From: an uncultured Porphyromonas sp.
GTDB taxonomy: Bacteria; Bacteroidota; Bacteroidia; Bacteroidales; Porphyromonadaceae
NCBI GenBank assembly: GCA_900546675.1
Contig: URDQ01000027.1
Location: 1-22,015 of the forward strand
Reading direction: 5' to 3'
DNA length: 22,015 nucleotides
How positions within the stretch are numbered: position 1 is the first letter of the stretch; the number at the start of each line of letters is the position of its first letter. The notes under the pieces were generated by a model that saw nothing but the letters and a program-made list of their open reading frames with translations, was not told where the DNA came from and ran no database searches. Position numbers and translations under genes: made by a program. Positions 8,901-15,221 of the stretch are shown piece by piece.

Positions 8901-8926
8901 GAGAGGAAGTTGTCACTAGAGTCCAT
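5903..8926 (-). CDS. AddB-like PD-(D/E)XK nuclease with Fe-S cluster motif
   Basis: A 1007-residue protein with the plan of Bacteroidetes AddB subunits, which pair with AddA in double-strand-break end resection. The N-terminal segment VVVPTKRAGTFLQREL stands where helicases carry a Walker A motif, but GKT is absent, so ATP hydrolysis by this subunit is unlikely. The middle is a degenerate UvrD-like helicase region. The C-terminal nuclease has GQPDRVD (Asp868) and IVDYKTG (Asp882, Lys884). Cys734 in CPYQFY together with Cys995, Cys998 and Cys1004 matches the AddB/Cas4 four-cysteine Fe-S arrangement. A short internal duplication (about residues 267-284) gives an Ala/Pro-rich linker. Its start overlaps the CPBP gene by 11 bases. 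No addA partner is in the window. Confidence 0.85.
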   Translation of the reverse strand: MDSSDNFLSQVVRRLLSSDTPLREQLVVVPTKRAGTFLQRELIAQLTDAATILPRIVTIDEWITEMSGRVILDNTALISILYEVYAAYLAEQGEAKAETDQMLRLSQTERMLRDFQDMDLALANVEMLLGNLEELDAFDDYSFLKKEECEAIRKFWTTLPKDFFERPQGEAYLHFSVVWREIYKRFNARLTELGVAYRAAAYRLVAERGFTDDDLLKELRRHSGSKISLVSFVGLYNLTPAEQKIIKKLQTGDADALKVQLYWQKVSLAAPAAPATPDELATPDEFTDYLYRTIKQNVNHLGGEVIDGGVDCVHSPEIHLLSLNSTILQPQVVNSLIDEIIERDPKALEELRIAIVLNDEKTLIPLMKLLKQPTCTSLNVTMGYPLQYTSVATWIRRYLNIFGLVSPSDRELARVKLTCSRLQLWLAAPLTRKLFGELTTALMEQIALHHYAIKASELRKIIEELTKDADEAIRQPLLEILTPSFTGKELLGRVGQLLELLKGTSSALEQDADEASDEPIDQVILSEALDQIVRHITQITNLLTSSAGNRHLLDTPQHVAYLLEQLIAVGSIPFEGAPLEGLQVMGFLETRTLTFDYVIMLNVQEGDLPKSSHTTTLIPDLLRRAAHMTTYRTEDDTNAYHFYRLIQGAKEVYLLQDTRPKSISSMEPSRYVDQIRYLTGLPLYESAYADPLEARDETVPQITGQDEEVRHYLEQLTSGERTFSPSDLITYYKCPYQFYLKKIKGVGEPQPEPGVVTQIELGSMVHEYLERFYKGLVQKAGDVITRDQLEHKVSRQTLTDIYKEIVSDKSTPDEILLTDLERYIYKALEIDRLLLGDSGTLQLLASETKIKNVFQWDTHTIHMTGQPDRVDKVCGGVCRIVDYKTGTIKKAKKLTELDSDTLKSWRFQKSNYKLGGYMLQSYLYALLYAQQAKAGLQEVQTTLYSLAPAVSASEGAIYFDVPKDLDVIRGIVLEYLDQLVNPEKEFFQTPVQEICEGCDYKTICGRK

Positions 8927-9605
8927 AGATACCCAAGACTAAAAGGTTATTAAACATATGTAGCGCAACCGATGGCCAGAGTGAGCCTGTAGCCCAGCGC
9001 AGGTAGCCCAGTAGGAGCGCAAGGAAGAAGATCGGCAGTATGCCCACAGGGTTGAGGTGCATTATGGCAAAGAGTAGCGCAGGAAGGAGGATAACGCTCC
9101 AACGTGGAAAGCGTCTCAGCATCATCCACCCCATAAGCGCCCCTCGGAAGAAGAGTTCCTCGGCAAGCGGTGTCAGCACCCCGACGATGAGGAGAGACCA
9201 CCATATATTTGACTCCTCGATGAGCGTCGTCTGCGCCTCCTCGACCATCTTGCTCCAGTTGCGTAGAAACGCGCCGCCCCACTCCTCTGGCCATACGTTG
9301 ACAAGCGCTTCGTTGCCCCACGAGAGGAGCATATAGATGCCTACAGCGAGAATGGCGTAGAGGAGACAACGTACGGGCTTCACTCCCTTCAAGTATCGTC
9401 TGAGCGGTTCGAGTGGCAGGGCTAACAGTACACTAGGCTCCTGCGGAGCGGGCTGATGGTAGAGCCGTCGGTAGCCCCACAAATAGGTCCAAGTGGCAAG
9501 TAGCGCACTACCTCCGAAGGCGATGACACCCACCCAAGAGACTGGGAGCAGTGGGTAAGCCAGCACAAAGAGGATTAAAGAGTATAGGAGCAGTAAGACC
9601 AGCAT
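8916..9605 (-). CDS. CPBP family intramembrane glutamic endopeptidase
   Basis: A 229-residue polytopic membrane protein of the CPBP (Abi/CAAX-protease-like) family. Conserved motifs are EELFFRG (Glu149, Glu150, Arg154), FAIMH with His183, and HMFNN with His216 and Asn219/Asn220. These are the residues used for catalysis in Rce1-type enzymes. Several hydrophobic segments are visible (about 1-20, 24-44, 80-95, 137-150, 170-200, 210-228), placing it in the inner membrane. The substrate is unknown. The ATG shares bases with the stop of the upstream beta-barrel gene (TGATG at 9603-9607) and the 3' end overlaps the nuclease gene, so expression is coupled to both. A role in envelope protein processing is only suggested by the neighbours. 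Confidence 0.92.
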   Translation of the reverse strand: MLVLLLLYSLILFVLAYPLLPVSWVGVIAFGGSALLATWTYLWGYRRLYHQPAPQEPSVLLALPLEPLRRYLKGVKPVRCLLYAILAVGIYMLLSWGNEALVNVWPEEWGGAFLRNWSKMVEEAQTTLIEESNIWWSLLIVGVLTPLAEELFFRGALMGWMMLRRFPRWSVILLPALLFAIMHLNPVGILPIFFLALLLGYLRWATGSLWPSVALHMFNNLLVLGIYGL

Positions 9606-10282
9606 CAGCGCACCTTAAAGTAATAGCCCAGCCCCACTGTGACACCCATCTCGCCCGCACGACCATAGTCGTCGCGCACAGTCGTGGCAAAGATGTCGCT
9701 CAGTCCGTAGTAGAAGTGTCCACTCAGCGTGATCCTATGCCTCTGCGCTATGTCTAGACTCATAACGGGACCACCCTTGAGTCCCCACGAGAACTTGCTC
9801 ACGAGCGGATAGACATGTCGTCTCTGCACGACGGGTCGTGTCTCTTCGCTCGGTGTGGGGCTGCTCACATCTCGTATGATGTAGCCCACACTTGGTCCCA
9901 CCTCTAGTCCTAGCTGGAAAGAGCCAAAGGGGTAGTAGAGGTGTGCCATCAGCGTCAAGTCAATGAAGTCCATATCTCTTGAGAAGTTGTAGGAGATCGG
10001 CTCCGTATACTCCTCTCGCCATCCACGCTGCTCGTAAGAGAGACGCATCGTCATGCCCGTATATTTCTGATTGGTCAGCAGTACCCCCACGTAGCCCATA
10101 GCGCCTAGATGGGGTAGCATCTGCACACGTGGCACCAAGTCGAGCATCGAGCCACTCACACCTCCACCACCTCCTATGCGCACCTCTAGAGGCTTCAGTT
10201 GTGAGCGCTGAGCCTGTACGGGGAGCACAGTGCAGAGGAGTGTGAGGAGCAGTCCGCTCCACCATTTCATCAAGCTTTGCAT
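9605..10282 (-). CDS. Outer-membrane beta-barrel protein (PorT-like family)
   Basis: A 225-residue exported protein. The N-terminus (MKWWSGLLLTLLCTVLPVQAQ, beginning at Met1 or Met5) is a signal peptide with cleavage probably after QA, residue 24. The mature part alternates polar and hydrophobic residues in strands separated by turns (RIGGGGGVSGSM, MTMRLSYEQRGW, LTLMAHLYYPFG, FQLGLEVGPSVGYI, RITLSGHFYYGL) and ends in GVTVGLGYYFKVR, a typical closing strand. This fits the outer membrane beta-barrel domain found in PorT-like proteins of Bacteroidetes; that is a fold-level match only. It starts 9 bases after the LysM gene and is coupled to the CPBP gene. Start choice between 10282 and 10270 is open. 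Confidence 0.82.
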   Translation of the reverse strand: MQSLMKWWSGLLLTLLCTVLPVQAQRSQLKPLEVRIGGGGGVSGSMLDLVPRVQMLPHLGAMGYVGVLLTNQKYTGMTMRLSYEQRGWREEYTEPISYNFSRDMDFIDLTLMAHLYYPFGSFQLGLEVGPSVGYIIRDVSSPTPSEETRPVVQRRHVYPLVSKFSWGLKGGPVMSLDIAQRHRITLSGHFYYGLSDIFATTVRDDYGRAGEMGVTVGLGYYFKVR

Positions 10283-10291
10283 AGTGCTGAC

Positions 10292-11815
10292 CTACTCGGC
10301 TAGGGGAATCTGCTGACGCTTCACCCCCCGTGGACTATAAGTGATGAAGAAGAGGTTCAGGTTCGTATAGCCCCCCTTACCTGAGTTATGCCCTGTGACA
10401 GCTGGTGCAAAGAGGAAGCCCGACTGCAGACCATCGCTAGGTAGCTGATGCTGGTACTGCTGGAAGCCTCGTCCATATGACGAGAGAGCCGCTATAAAGT
10501 AGCGCACCACGTCGTACCCCAGCATCGCATAGCTTGGATAACCCTCCTCTATATCACGTCCGTACCAATGCTTGTAGGCATCTCTGACTTGCTGACTCTC
10601 GGGTAGCTCCCGATCCCAGTAAAAGGTGGAGAAGATCGTTGCCCCCACCGCTTGCAGACGCTCATCTATATTCTTACCATAGGTCTGCCACTGCGGATAT
10701 CCAAAGAGCTGATAGTCACTCGTCGAGAGCTGCGCATCACGCATCGCATCTAGTACCGCTGTGAGGTCCTTTTGCTTGCTTGAGTTGAGCAGGATCACAC
10801 ACTTCTTACCACTCAGGCGAGGCCACTGCCCTATCGTTAGCTCCCGCAGAGAGCGACTTTGCGTGGAGATGCCCGCCTCTCGGCAGGCTGTCTCGATCGC
10901 CTTGAACTTGTCCGCCTGATCCCCCTCACCACAGCGCACGAGTAGCACCTCACAGCCAGCATAACGCTCTACAAAAGCGCTCTGCAATCTCTGCGTGACA
11001 CGATACTGTGCGGGGTTGAGCTGGAAGAAGAGGTCATATAGTTGCCCCCTACCGCTCTGCCATACGAAGGGCGAGAGATAGACCGCCTGCTGCGCCTTAG
11101 CGCGCTGCGCCAGTAGCTCCACGCTCTGCTCTGAGTCGCCACCGATGATTAGGTCGTACCGCTCCCCTTCTTTGCTCTTGAGGAGCTGCTCGAGTGCTGA
11201 GCTATTGACGGCTGCATCCACCTGTAGATCGATGTTCACACCCTGACGCTGTAATCGCTCGATAGCTAGCAGTGCACCCTCGTAAAAGTGCAGATAGCGA
11301 CTAGGCTGCCCACTCTCTCGCAAGGGTAGTATCAGAGCCACACGCACCTGCTCTAGCTGAGTACCATTCAGCGGATTAGGCGCCTGCTCTAGCTTAGCTC
11401 CTGAGGCTACTACCATACGCTCTCCTACTGCAATCTGCGCATCATGCTTCTGCGGATTGAGTTCGAGAAGCCTGCTCACTGTCAAGCCGTACTTACGACT
11501 GATGCTGTAAAGCGTCTCACCAGACTGCACCACGTGAATGCCTGGCTCCGTCTGTGCAACAGCTGGCGCCTCGACATAGATCGTGTCAGGCTTGCCCTGG
11601 GGGATCAAGAGCGTCTGCCCCTCACGAATGCCCCACTGACTGCCCTCGTTGAGCCGGTAAATCTCCTCCTCAGAGACTCCGTAGCGCTTGGAGATCGAGT
11701 AGACCGTCTCCTGCTTCTTGACCACATGCCGCAGAGGAGCCTGAGCCATAAGCGTTGCGGTGACTAGGAGCAGGCTTATGGTGAGCAAGAGGAGACGCTG
11801 TAATATCTGTTTCAT
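10292..11815 (-). CDS. LysM protein with C-terminal periplasmic-binding-like domain
   Basis: A 507-residue exported protein. It has a signal peptide (about 1-25, ending LMAQA) and two LysM peptidoglycan-binding domains at about 30-72 (HVVKKQETVYSISKRYGV) and 94-137 (HVVQSGETLYSISRKYGL). Residues about 158-500 resemble a type I periplasmic-binding fold (VRVALILPL, YEGALLAIERL, DLIIGGDSEQSV, YLSPFV, SYAMLGYDVVRYF), as in LpoA or amino-acid-binding proteins. It is probably bound to peptidoglycan in the periplasm; the ligand or partner is unknown. The ATG at 11815 is chosen because an in-frame start at 11875 lies upstream of the mapped promoter boxes and would destroy the signal peptide. It is the first gene of a tightly packed unit with the beta-barrel and CPBP genes. 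Confidence 0.9.
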   Translation of the reverse strand: MKQILQRLLLLTISLLLVTATLMAQAPLRHVVKKQETVYSISKRYGVSEEEIYRLNEGSQWGIREGQTLLIPQGKPDTIYVEAPAVAQTEPGIHVVQSGETLYSISRKYGLTVSRLLELNPQKHDAQIAVGERMVVASGAKLEQAPNPLNGTQLEQVRVALILPLRESGQPSRYLHFYEGALLAIERLQRQGVNIDLQVDAAVNSSALEQLLKSKEGERYDLIIGGDSEQSVELLAQRAKAQQAVYLSPFVWQSGRGQLYDLFFQLNPAQYRVTQRLQSAFVERYAGCEVLLVRCGEGDQADKFKAIETACREAGISTQSRSLRELTIGQWPRLSGKKCVILLNSSKQKDLTAVLDAMRDAQLSTSDYQLFGYPQWQTYGKNIDERLQAVGATIFSTFYWDRELPESQQVRDAYKHWYGRDIEEGYPSYAMLGYDVVRYFIAALSSYGRGFQQYQHQLPSDGLQSGFLFAPAVTGHNSGKGGYTNLNLFFITYSPRGVKRQQIPLAE

Positions 11816-11840
11816 CGGTTTATCTCTCTTTTTACTCAGA

Positions 11841-11872
11841 CAAAGGTAGCATAAATAGCACTCTTGGTCAAC
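11841..11872 (-). promoter_or_regulatory. Bacteroidetes-type promoter for the LysM-led unit
   Basis: Minus strand: TACCTTTG (11841-11848) matches the -7 consensus TAnnTTTG. GTTG at 11869-11872 stands at the -33 position, with a 20-base spacer. Transcription would start near 11835, about 20 bases upstream of the ATG at 11815. Confidence 0.75.
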
Positions 11873-11893
11873 CATTCTCCTCAGGAGATTTTG

Positions 11894-12068
11894 GTTTCAT
11901 ACGGAGGGAACTCTAGTTTCATACGGAGGGAACTACAGTTTCATACGGATGGAACTACAGTTTCATATGGGTGGAACTGCAGTGCCAATGGGTGTTGGCA
12001 CTAGAGTTTCATACGGGTGGAACTAAAGTGCCAATGGGGGTTGGCACTGGAGTTTCACCAGATGGAAC
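11894..12068. repeat. Eight-unit array of two alternating short palindromes
   Basis: Type A units, consensus GTTTCATACGGRTGGAAC, start at 11894, 11916, 11938, 11960, 12006 and 12052 (the last is degenerate). Type B units, GTGCCAATGGGNGTTGGCAC, start at 11982 and 12028. Units are separated by 4-base linkers, mostly TANAG or TGGAG like, giving a pitch of 22 (A) or 24 (B) bases. Type B is a 7-bp perfect stem; type A is a 5-bp stem allowing one G-U pair. The array fills the gap between the dxr terminator and the LysM promoter. The order is A-A-A-A-B-A-B-A. There is no open frame. Confidence 0.92.
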
Positions 12069-12090
12069 TTACATTTCCGCACCTTCAGGC

Positions 12091-12125
12091 AAGAAAAAAG
12101 TCCCCGTAACAAAACTACGAGGACT
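12091..12125 (-). terminator. Intrinsic terminator after dxr
   Basis: Minus strand: AGTCCTCGTA, loop GTTTTGT, then TACGGGGACT (10-bp stem with one T-G wobble), followed by TTTTTTCTT. It lies 26 bases past the dxr stop and closes the lysS-to-dxr unit. Confidence 0.9.
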
Positions 12126-12150
12126 CACAGATGTTCGTTTGACGAGGTGA

Positions 12151-13296
12151 CTATCGGGGGAGCTGCTCCGTGGCTAAGGCGGTCGCTACGTCGTGGTAGT
12201 GCAACAGTCCTTCGAGCGTTGGGGTGGCATCGTATGGTACGGCCGTCATGATTGGCTCGATAAGTTGCGCTATCTCGGTGAAGCCGATTCGCTCATCGAG
12301 GAAGGCGCGCACAGCGACCTCGTTGGCAGCATTGAGCAAGCAGGGGATATTGCCACCCTGTCGGAACGCTTCGAAGGCGAGTCCCAAGCAAGGGAAGTGG
12401 GCAGCGTCTGGCTCCTCAAAGTGAAGCGTGGTGCCGACAAACGGCTGACGCGCTATGGGTAGTGGCTCACGCACGCCGCCATGGAGTGCTAGGCTGATCG
12501 GGAGACGCATGTCGGGGACGGCTAGCTGCGCCTTGACCGAGCCATCGGCAAACTGCACCATCGAGTGCACGACGCTCTCGGGGTGTATCAAGATAGAGAT
12601 CTGATCTGCTGAGACGGCAAAGAGGTGGCACGCCTCCATCATCTCAAAGCCTTTGTTCATCATCGTTGCCGAGTCGATCGTCACCTTAGCCCCCATAGAC
12701 CAGCGTGGGTGATGTAGCGCATCAGCTACGGTGACTTGGCTTAGCTGGTCGAGAGGCATCTGCCAAAAGGGACCTCCACTGGCCGTAAGCCAAATACGCT
12801 CGAGAGGGGTCTCCTCGCCCATTAAGCATTGGTAGATGGCGGAGTGCTCCGAGTCCACGGGGAGGATGCGCACGCCGTGTTCCCGAGCAGAGCGCATGAT
12901 GAGTTGCCCTGCCACTACGAGGGTCTCCTTATTGGCCAAAGCAATCTCATGACCGCTCTCTATAGCGAGGAGTGTGGGGTGCAGACCTGCGAAGCCGACG
13001 AGGGCGGAGAGCATAACGTCGTAGTCGCTATGCTGCGCCAGTTCGCAGAGTCCCTCGGCACCAACGAGTATGGTGCAGGTTAGTCCTTTGAGGAGTGTGG
13101 CATGCTCTGCGGCTGCTTTTTCGTTAGCTACGACCACGACGGCTGGATGGTATTTCTCCGCCTGCTCTACAAGGAGAGGTACGTTGCGATGAGTGGTGAG
13201 GGCATAGACGGAGAGCAACTCGGGGTGAAAGGAGATGACCTCCAGTGCTTGAGTGCCGATACTGCCCGTCGAGCCAAAGAGTGCGATGCGTCGCAT
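12151..13296 (-). CDS. dxr: 1-deoxy-D-xylulose 5-phosphate reductoisomerase
   Basis: A 381-residue enzyme converting 1-deoxy-D-xylulose 5-phosphate to 2-C-methyl-D-erythritol 4-phosphate with NADPH, the committed step of the non-mevalonate isoprenoid pathway in the cytosol. Visible motifs: the NADPH-binding GSTGSIG (residues 8-14), ANKETLVVAG, metal-binding Asp148 and Glu150 in PVDSEHS, the HPRWSMG flexible loop, NKGFEMMEA with Asn214, Lys215 and Glu218, IHPESVVHSMVQF, and NAANEVAVRAF. Length is normal. It follows rimM by 33 bases and is the last gene before a strong terminator. In many Bacteroidetes dxr is followed by rseP, but here it is not. Call is secure. Confidence 0.98.
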   Translation of the reverse strand: MRRIALFGSTGSIGTQALEVISFHPELLSVYALTTHRNVPLLVEQAEKYHPAVVVVANEKAAAEHATLLKGLTCTILVGAEGLCELAQHSDYDVMLSALVGFAGLHPTLLAIESGHEIALANKETLVVAGQLIMRSAREHGVRILPVDSEHSAIYQCLMGEETPLERIWLTASGGPFWQMPLDQLSQVTVADALHHPRWSMGAKVTIDSATMMNKGFEMMEACHLFAVSADQISILIHPESVVHSMVQFADGSVKAQLAVPDMRLPISLALHGGVREPLPIARQPFVGTTLHFEEPDAAHFPCLGLAFEAFRQGGNIPCLLNAANEVAVRAFLDERIGFTEIAQLIEPIMTAVPYDATPTLEGLLHYHDVATALATEQLPR

Positions 13297-13329
13297 AGTG
13301 TGTAGTCTGCTTGAGAAAAGGGAATGGGC

Positions 13330-13875
13330 TTATAGGTCTAGTAGCCCTTGGGGAATGTGTAGCTGGATGGTTTTGCTCTCAGGATCTATCGCCTCGACAA
13401 GCTCCTCGTGAATGGGTATCAAGCGCTGGGTGCCGTCGGAGGTTTCGATCGTGAGGAGGATGTTTTCCGTTTGGTCATTGACCTCTAGGATTGTGCCGAC
13501 AGGTTCCCCCTCGGGGGTGAGGACTCGGAAGCCGATGAAGTGATCCCAGCTATAAGCGACCTCGCTCTCTGCCAGTAGCTCTGTGGGAACGAAAAGACGC
13601 CACCCCGTCATCTGCTCAGCGATCGATCTGTCAGCGATATGCGCTAGGGTGAGCAGGTAACTGTCGCCCTTGCTACGATAGCTTAGGAGCTGGTACGGCA
13701 CGGGTAGCGCATCGATCTCGGCAAAGAGGTAAAAGGCTTCGCAACTAGGGTCGCTGCAGAGTGTCTCCAGCTCAATGGTCAGGTAAGCAGTTAGCTCACC
13801 ACGCACGCCGTGTGGCTTGCCTAGGTGGCCTACGGGCGTGAGCTCCGGTACGGTAAAAGCGGTCGTGCTACTCAT
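13330..13875 (-). CDS. rimM: Ribosome maturation factor RimM
   Basis: A 181-residue protein that assists late 30S assembly through binding ribosomal protein S19 near the 16S head. The N-terminal domain carries the RimM signature VGHLGKPHGVRGEL. The C-terminal PRC-barrel shows FIGFRVLTPEGEPVGTILEV and ends with the conserved IPIHEELVEAIDPE-type segment. The ATG at 13875 is chosen: a purine-rich GAGAGA lies 5 bases upstream, while the in-frame alternative at 13896 is GTG and adds a non-conserved 7-residue tail. It overlaps the end of murA by 8 bases, implying coupled translation, and dxr follows after 33 bases. Confidence 0.93.
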   Translation of the reverse strand: MSSTTAFTVPELTPVGHLGKPHGVRGELTAYLTIELETLCSDPSCEAFYLFAEIDALPVPYQLLSYRSKGDSYLLTLAHIADRSIAEQMTGWRLFVPTELLAESEVAYSWDHFIGFRVLTPEGEPVGTILEVNDQTENILLTIETSDGTQRLIPIHEELVEAIDPESKTIQLHIPQGLLDL

Positions 13876-15178
13876 CGCGTCTCTCGATGTGAGCACCTAG
13901 AGCGTTGAGTCGCTCGTGTAGATGCTGGTAGCCACGATCTATCTGCTCCGCATTGTTGACCACGCTGGTGCCATCGGCACTCATAGCGGCTATCAAGAGC
14001 GCGATACCAGCGCGTATATCTGGAGAAGCCATCACGGCAGGACGCAGACGGGTCTGGTGGTCTTTGCCCACGACCACTGCTCGGTGTGGGTCGCAAAGGA
14101 TGATCTGTGCGCCCATATCGATGAGCTTATCCACAAAGAAGAGACGGCTCTCAAACATCTTCTGATGAATGAGGACTGTCCCCTTGGCTTGTGTGGCTAC
14201 AACGAGGAAGACGCTCAGCAGGTCTGGCGTCAATCCTGGCCACGGCGCATCGGCGATGGTGAGGATAGAACCATCCATAAAGGTCTCTATCTCGTAGCTC
14301 TCTTTGGCTGGTATGATAAGGTCATCGCCTCGCTCTATGATCTCAATGCCGAGCTTGCGAAACATCTGCGGGATGAGTCCTAGGTCGGGCAGACCGACGT
14401 CCTTGAGCGTTAGCTCGCTCTGCGTCATAGCTGCGATGCCGATGAAGCTACCCACCTCGATCATATCGGGCAGGATGCGATGCGTCGTGCCGTGTAGTCG
14501 CTCGACACCCTCGATGGAGAGCAGATTAGAGCCGATGCCTGAGATGCGAGCTCCCATAGAGACGAGCATACGGCAGAGCTGCTGTATGTACGGTTCGCAG
14601 GCAGCATTATATATAGTGGTCTTGCCCTCTGCAAGGACAGCCGACATAATCACATTGGCGGTACCTGTCACGGAGGCCTCCTCGAGGTGCATATAAGCTC
14701 CTCGTAGCTGTGGCACCTCTATGCGAAAGGCTCTATGCTCTTGATCATACTCGCACTCCGCCCCTAGGGTGGCAATGCCGATCAGGTGGGTGTCGAGTCG
14801 ACGGCGTCCTATCTGATCACCGCCGGGCTTGGGGAAGACCGCATGCCTACAACGACCGACGAGAGGCCCAACGAGTAGCACGGAGCCACGCAAGATCTTG
14901 CTCTCATGGAGGAACTGCGGAGAGTCGACGAAGTCTAGATCTATCTCCTGAGCTTTGAAGCGATAGCTGTCGTGGCTGAGTCGTGTCACCTCGACACCGA
15001 GTAGCTCTACGAGCTTGATGAGATTGTTGACATCGAGGATGTCTGGTACATTCTCTAGGATGACCTCTTCGCTGGTTAGTAAGGTGGCGGCGATGACTTG
15101 GAGCGCTTCGTTTTTAGCCCCCTGTATGGTTACCTCGCCATAGAGTCTGTGACCTCCCTCGATGATGTAAGATGCCAT
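13868..15178 (-). CDS. murA: UDP-N-acetylglucosamine 1-carboxyvinyltransferase
   Basis: A 436-residue MurA/EPSP-synthase-fold enzyme. It transfers enolpyruvate from phosphoenolpyruvate to UDP-GlcNAc, the first committed step of peptidoglycan synthesis in the cytosol. Motifs: IQGAKNEALQVIAA with Lys22-Asn23, LRGSVLLVGPLVGR, PGGDQIGRRRLDTH, SVTGTANVIMSA, and APWPGLTPDLLSVF, which corresponds to the acidic catalytic region. The flexible loop that in E. coli carries Cys115 has Asp121 instead (GGDQIG). That exchange is known in other MurA enzymes to remove the fosfomycin alkylation site. It lies 43 bases after the DUF4290 gene and overlaps rimM. Confidence 0.97.
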   Translation of the reverse strand: MASYIIEGGHRLYGEVTIQGAKNEALQVIAATLLTSEEVILENVPDILDVNNLIKLVELLGVEVTRLSHDSYRFKAQEIDLDFVDSPQFLHESKILRGSVLLVGPLVGRCRHAVFPKPGGDQIGRRRLDTHLIGIATLGAECEYDQEHRAFRIEVPQLRGAYMHLEEASVTGTANVIMSAVLAEGKTTIYNAACEPYIQQLCRMLVSMGARISGIGSNLLSIEGVERLHGTTHRILPDMIEVGSFIGIAAMTQSELTLKDVGLPDLGLIPQMFRKLGIEIIERGDDLIIPAKESYEIETFMDGSILTIADAPWPGLTPDLLSVFLVVATQAKGTVLIHQKMFESRLFFVDKLIDMGAQIILCDPHRAVVVGKDHQTRLRPAVMASPDIRAGIALLIAAMSADGTSVVNNAEQIDRGYQHLHERLNALGAHIERRDE

Positions 15179-15221
15179 AAGCTAGTGTCGTAACAGTAAG
15201 GTAGTGAGATGTCTGTATGGG

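Noticed and set aside
11816..11875. Longer LysM protein starting at 11875
   Set aside because: The start would be upstream of the promoter boxes at 11841-11872 and would place 20 polar residues before a good signal peptide.
11894..12068. CRISPR array
   Set aside because: Linkers are only about 4 bases, units are palindromic and of two types, and no cas genes are near; there are no unique spacers.
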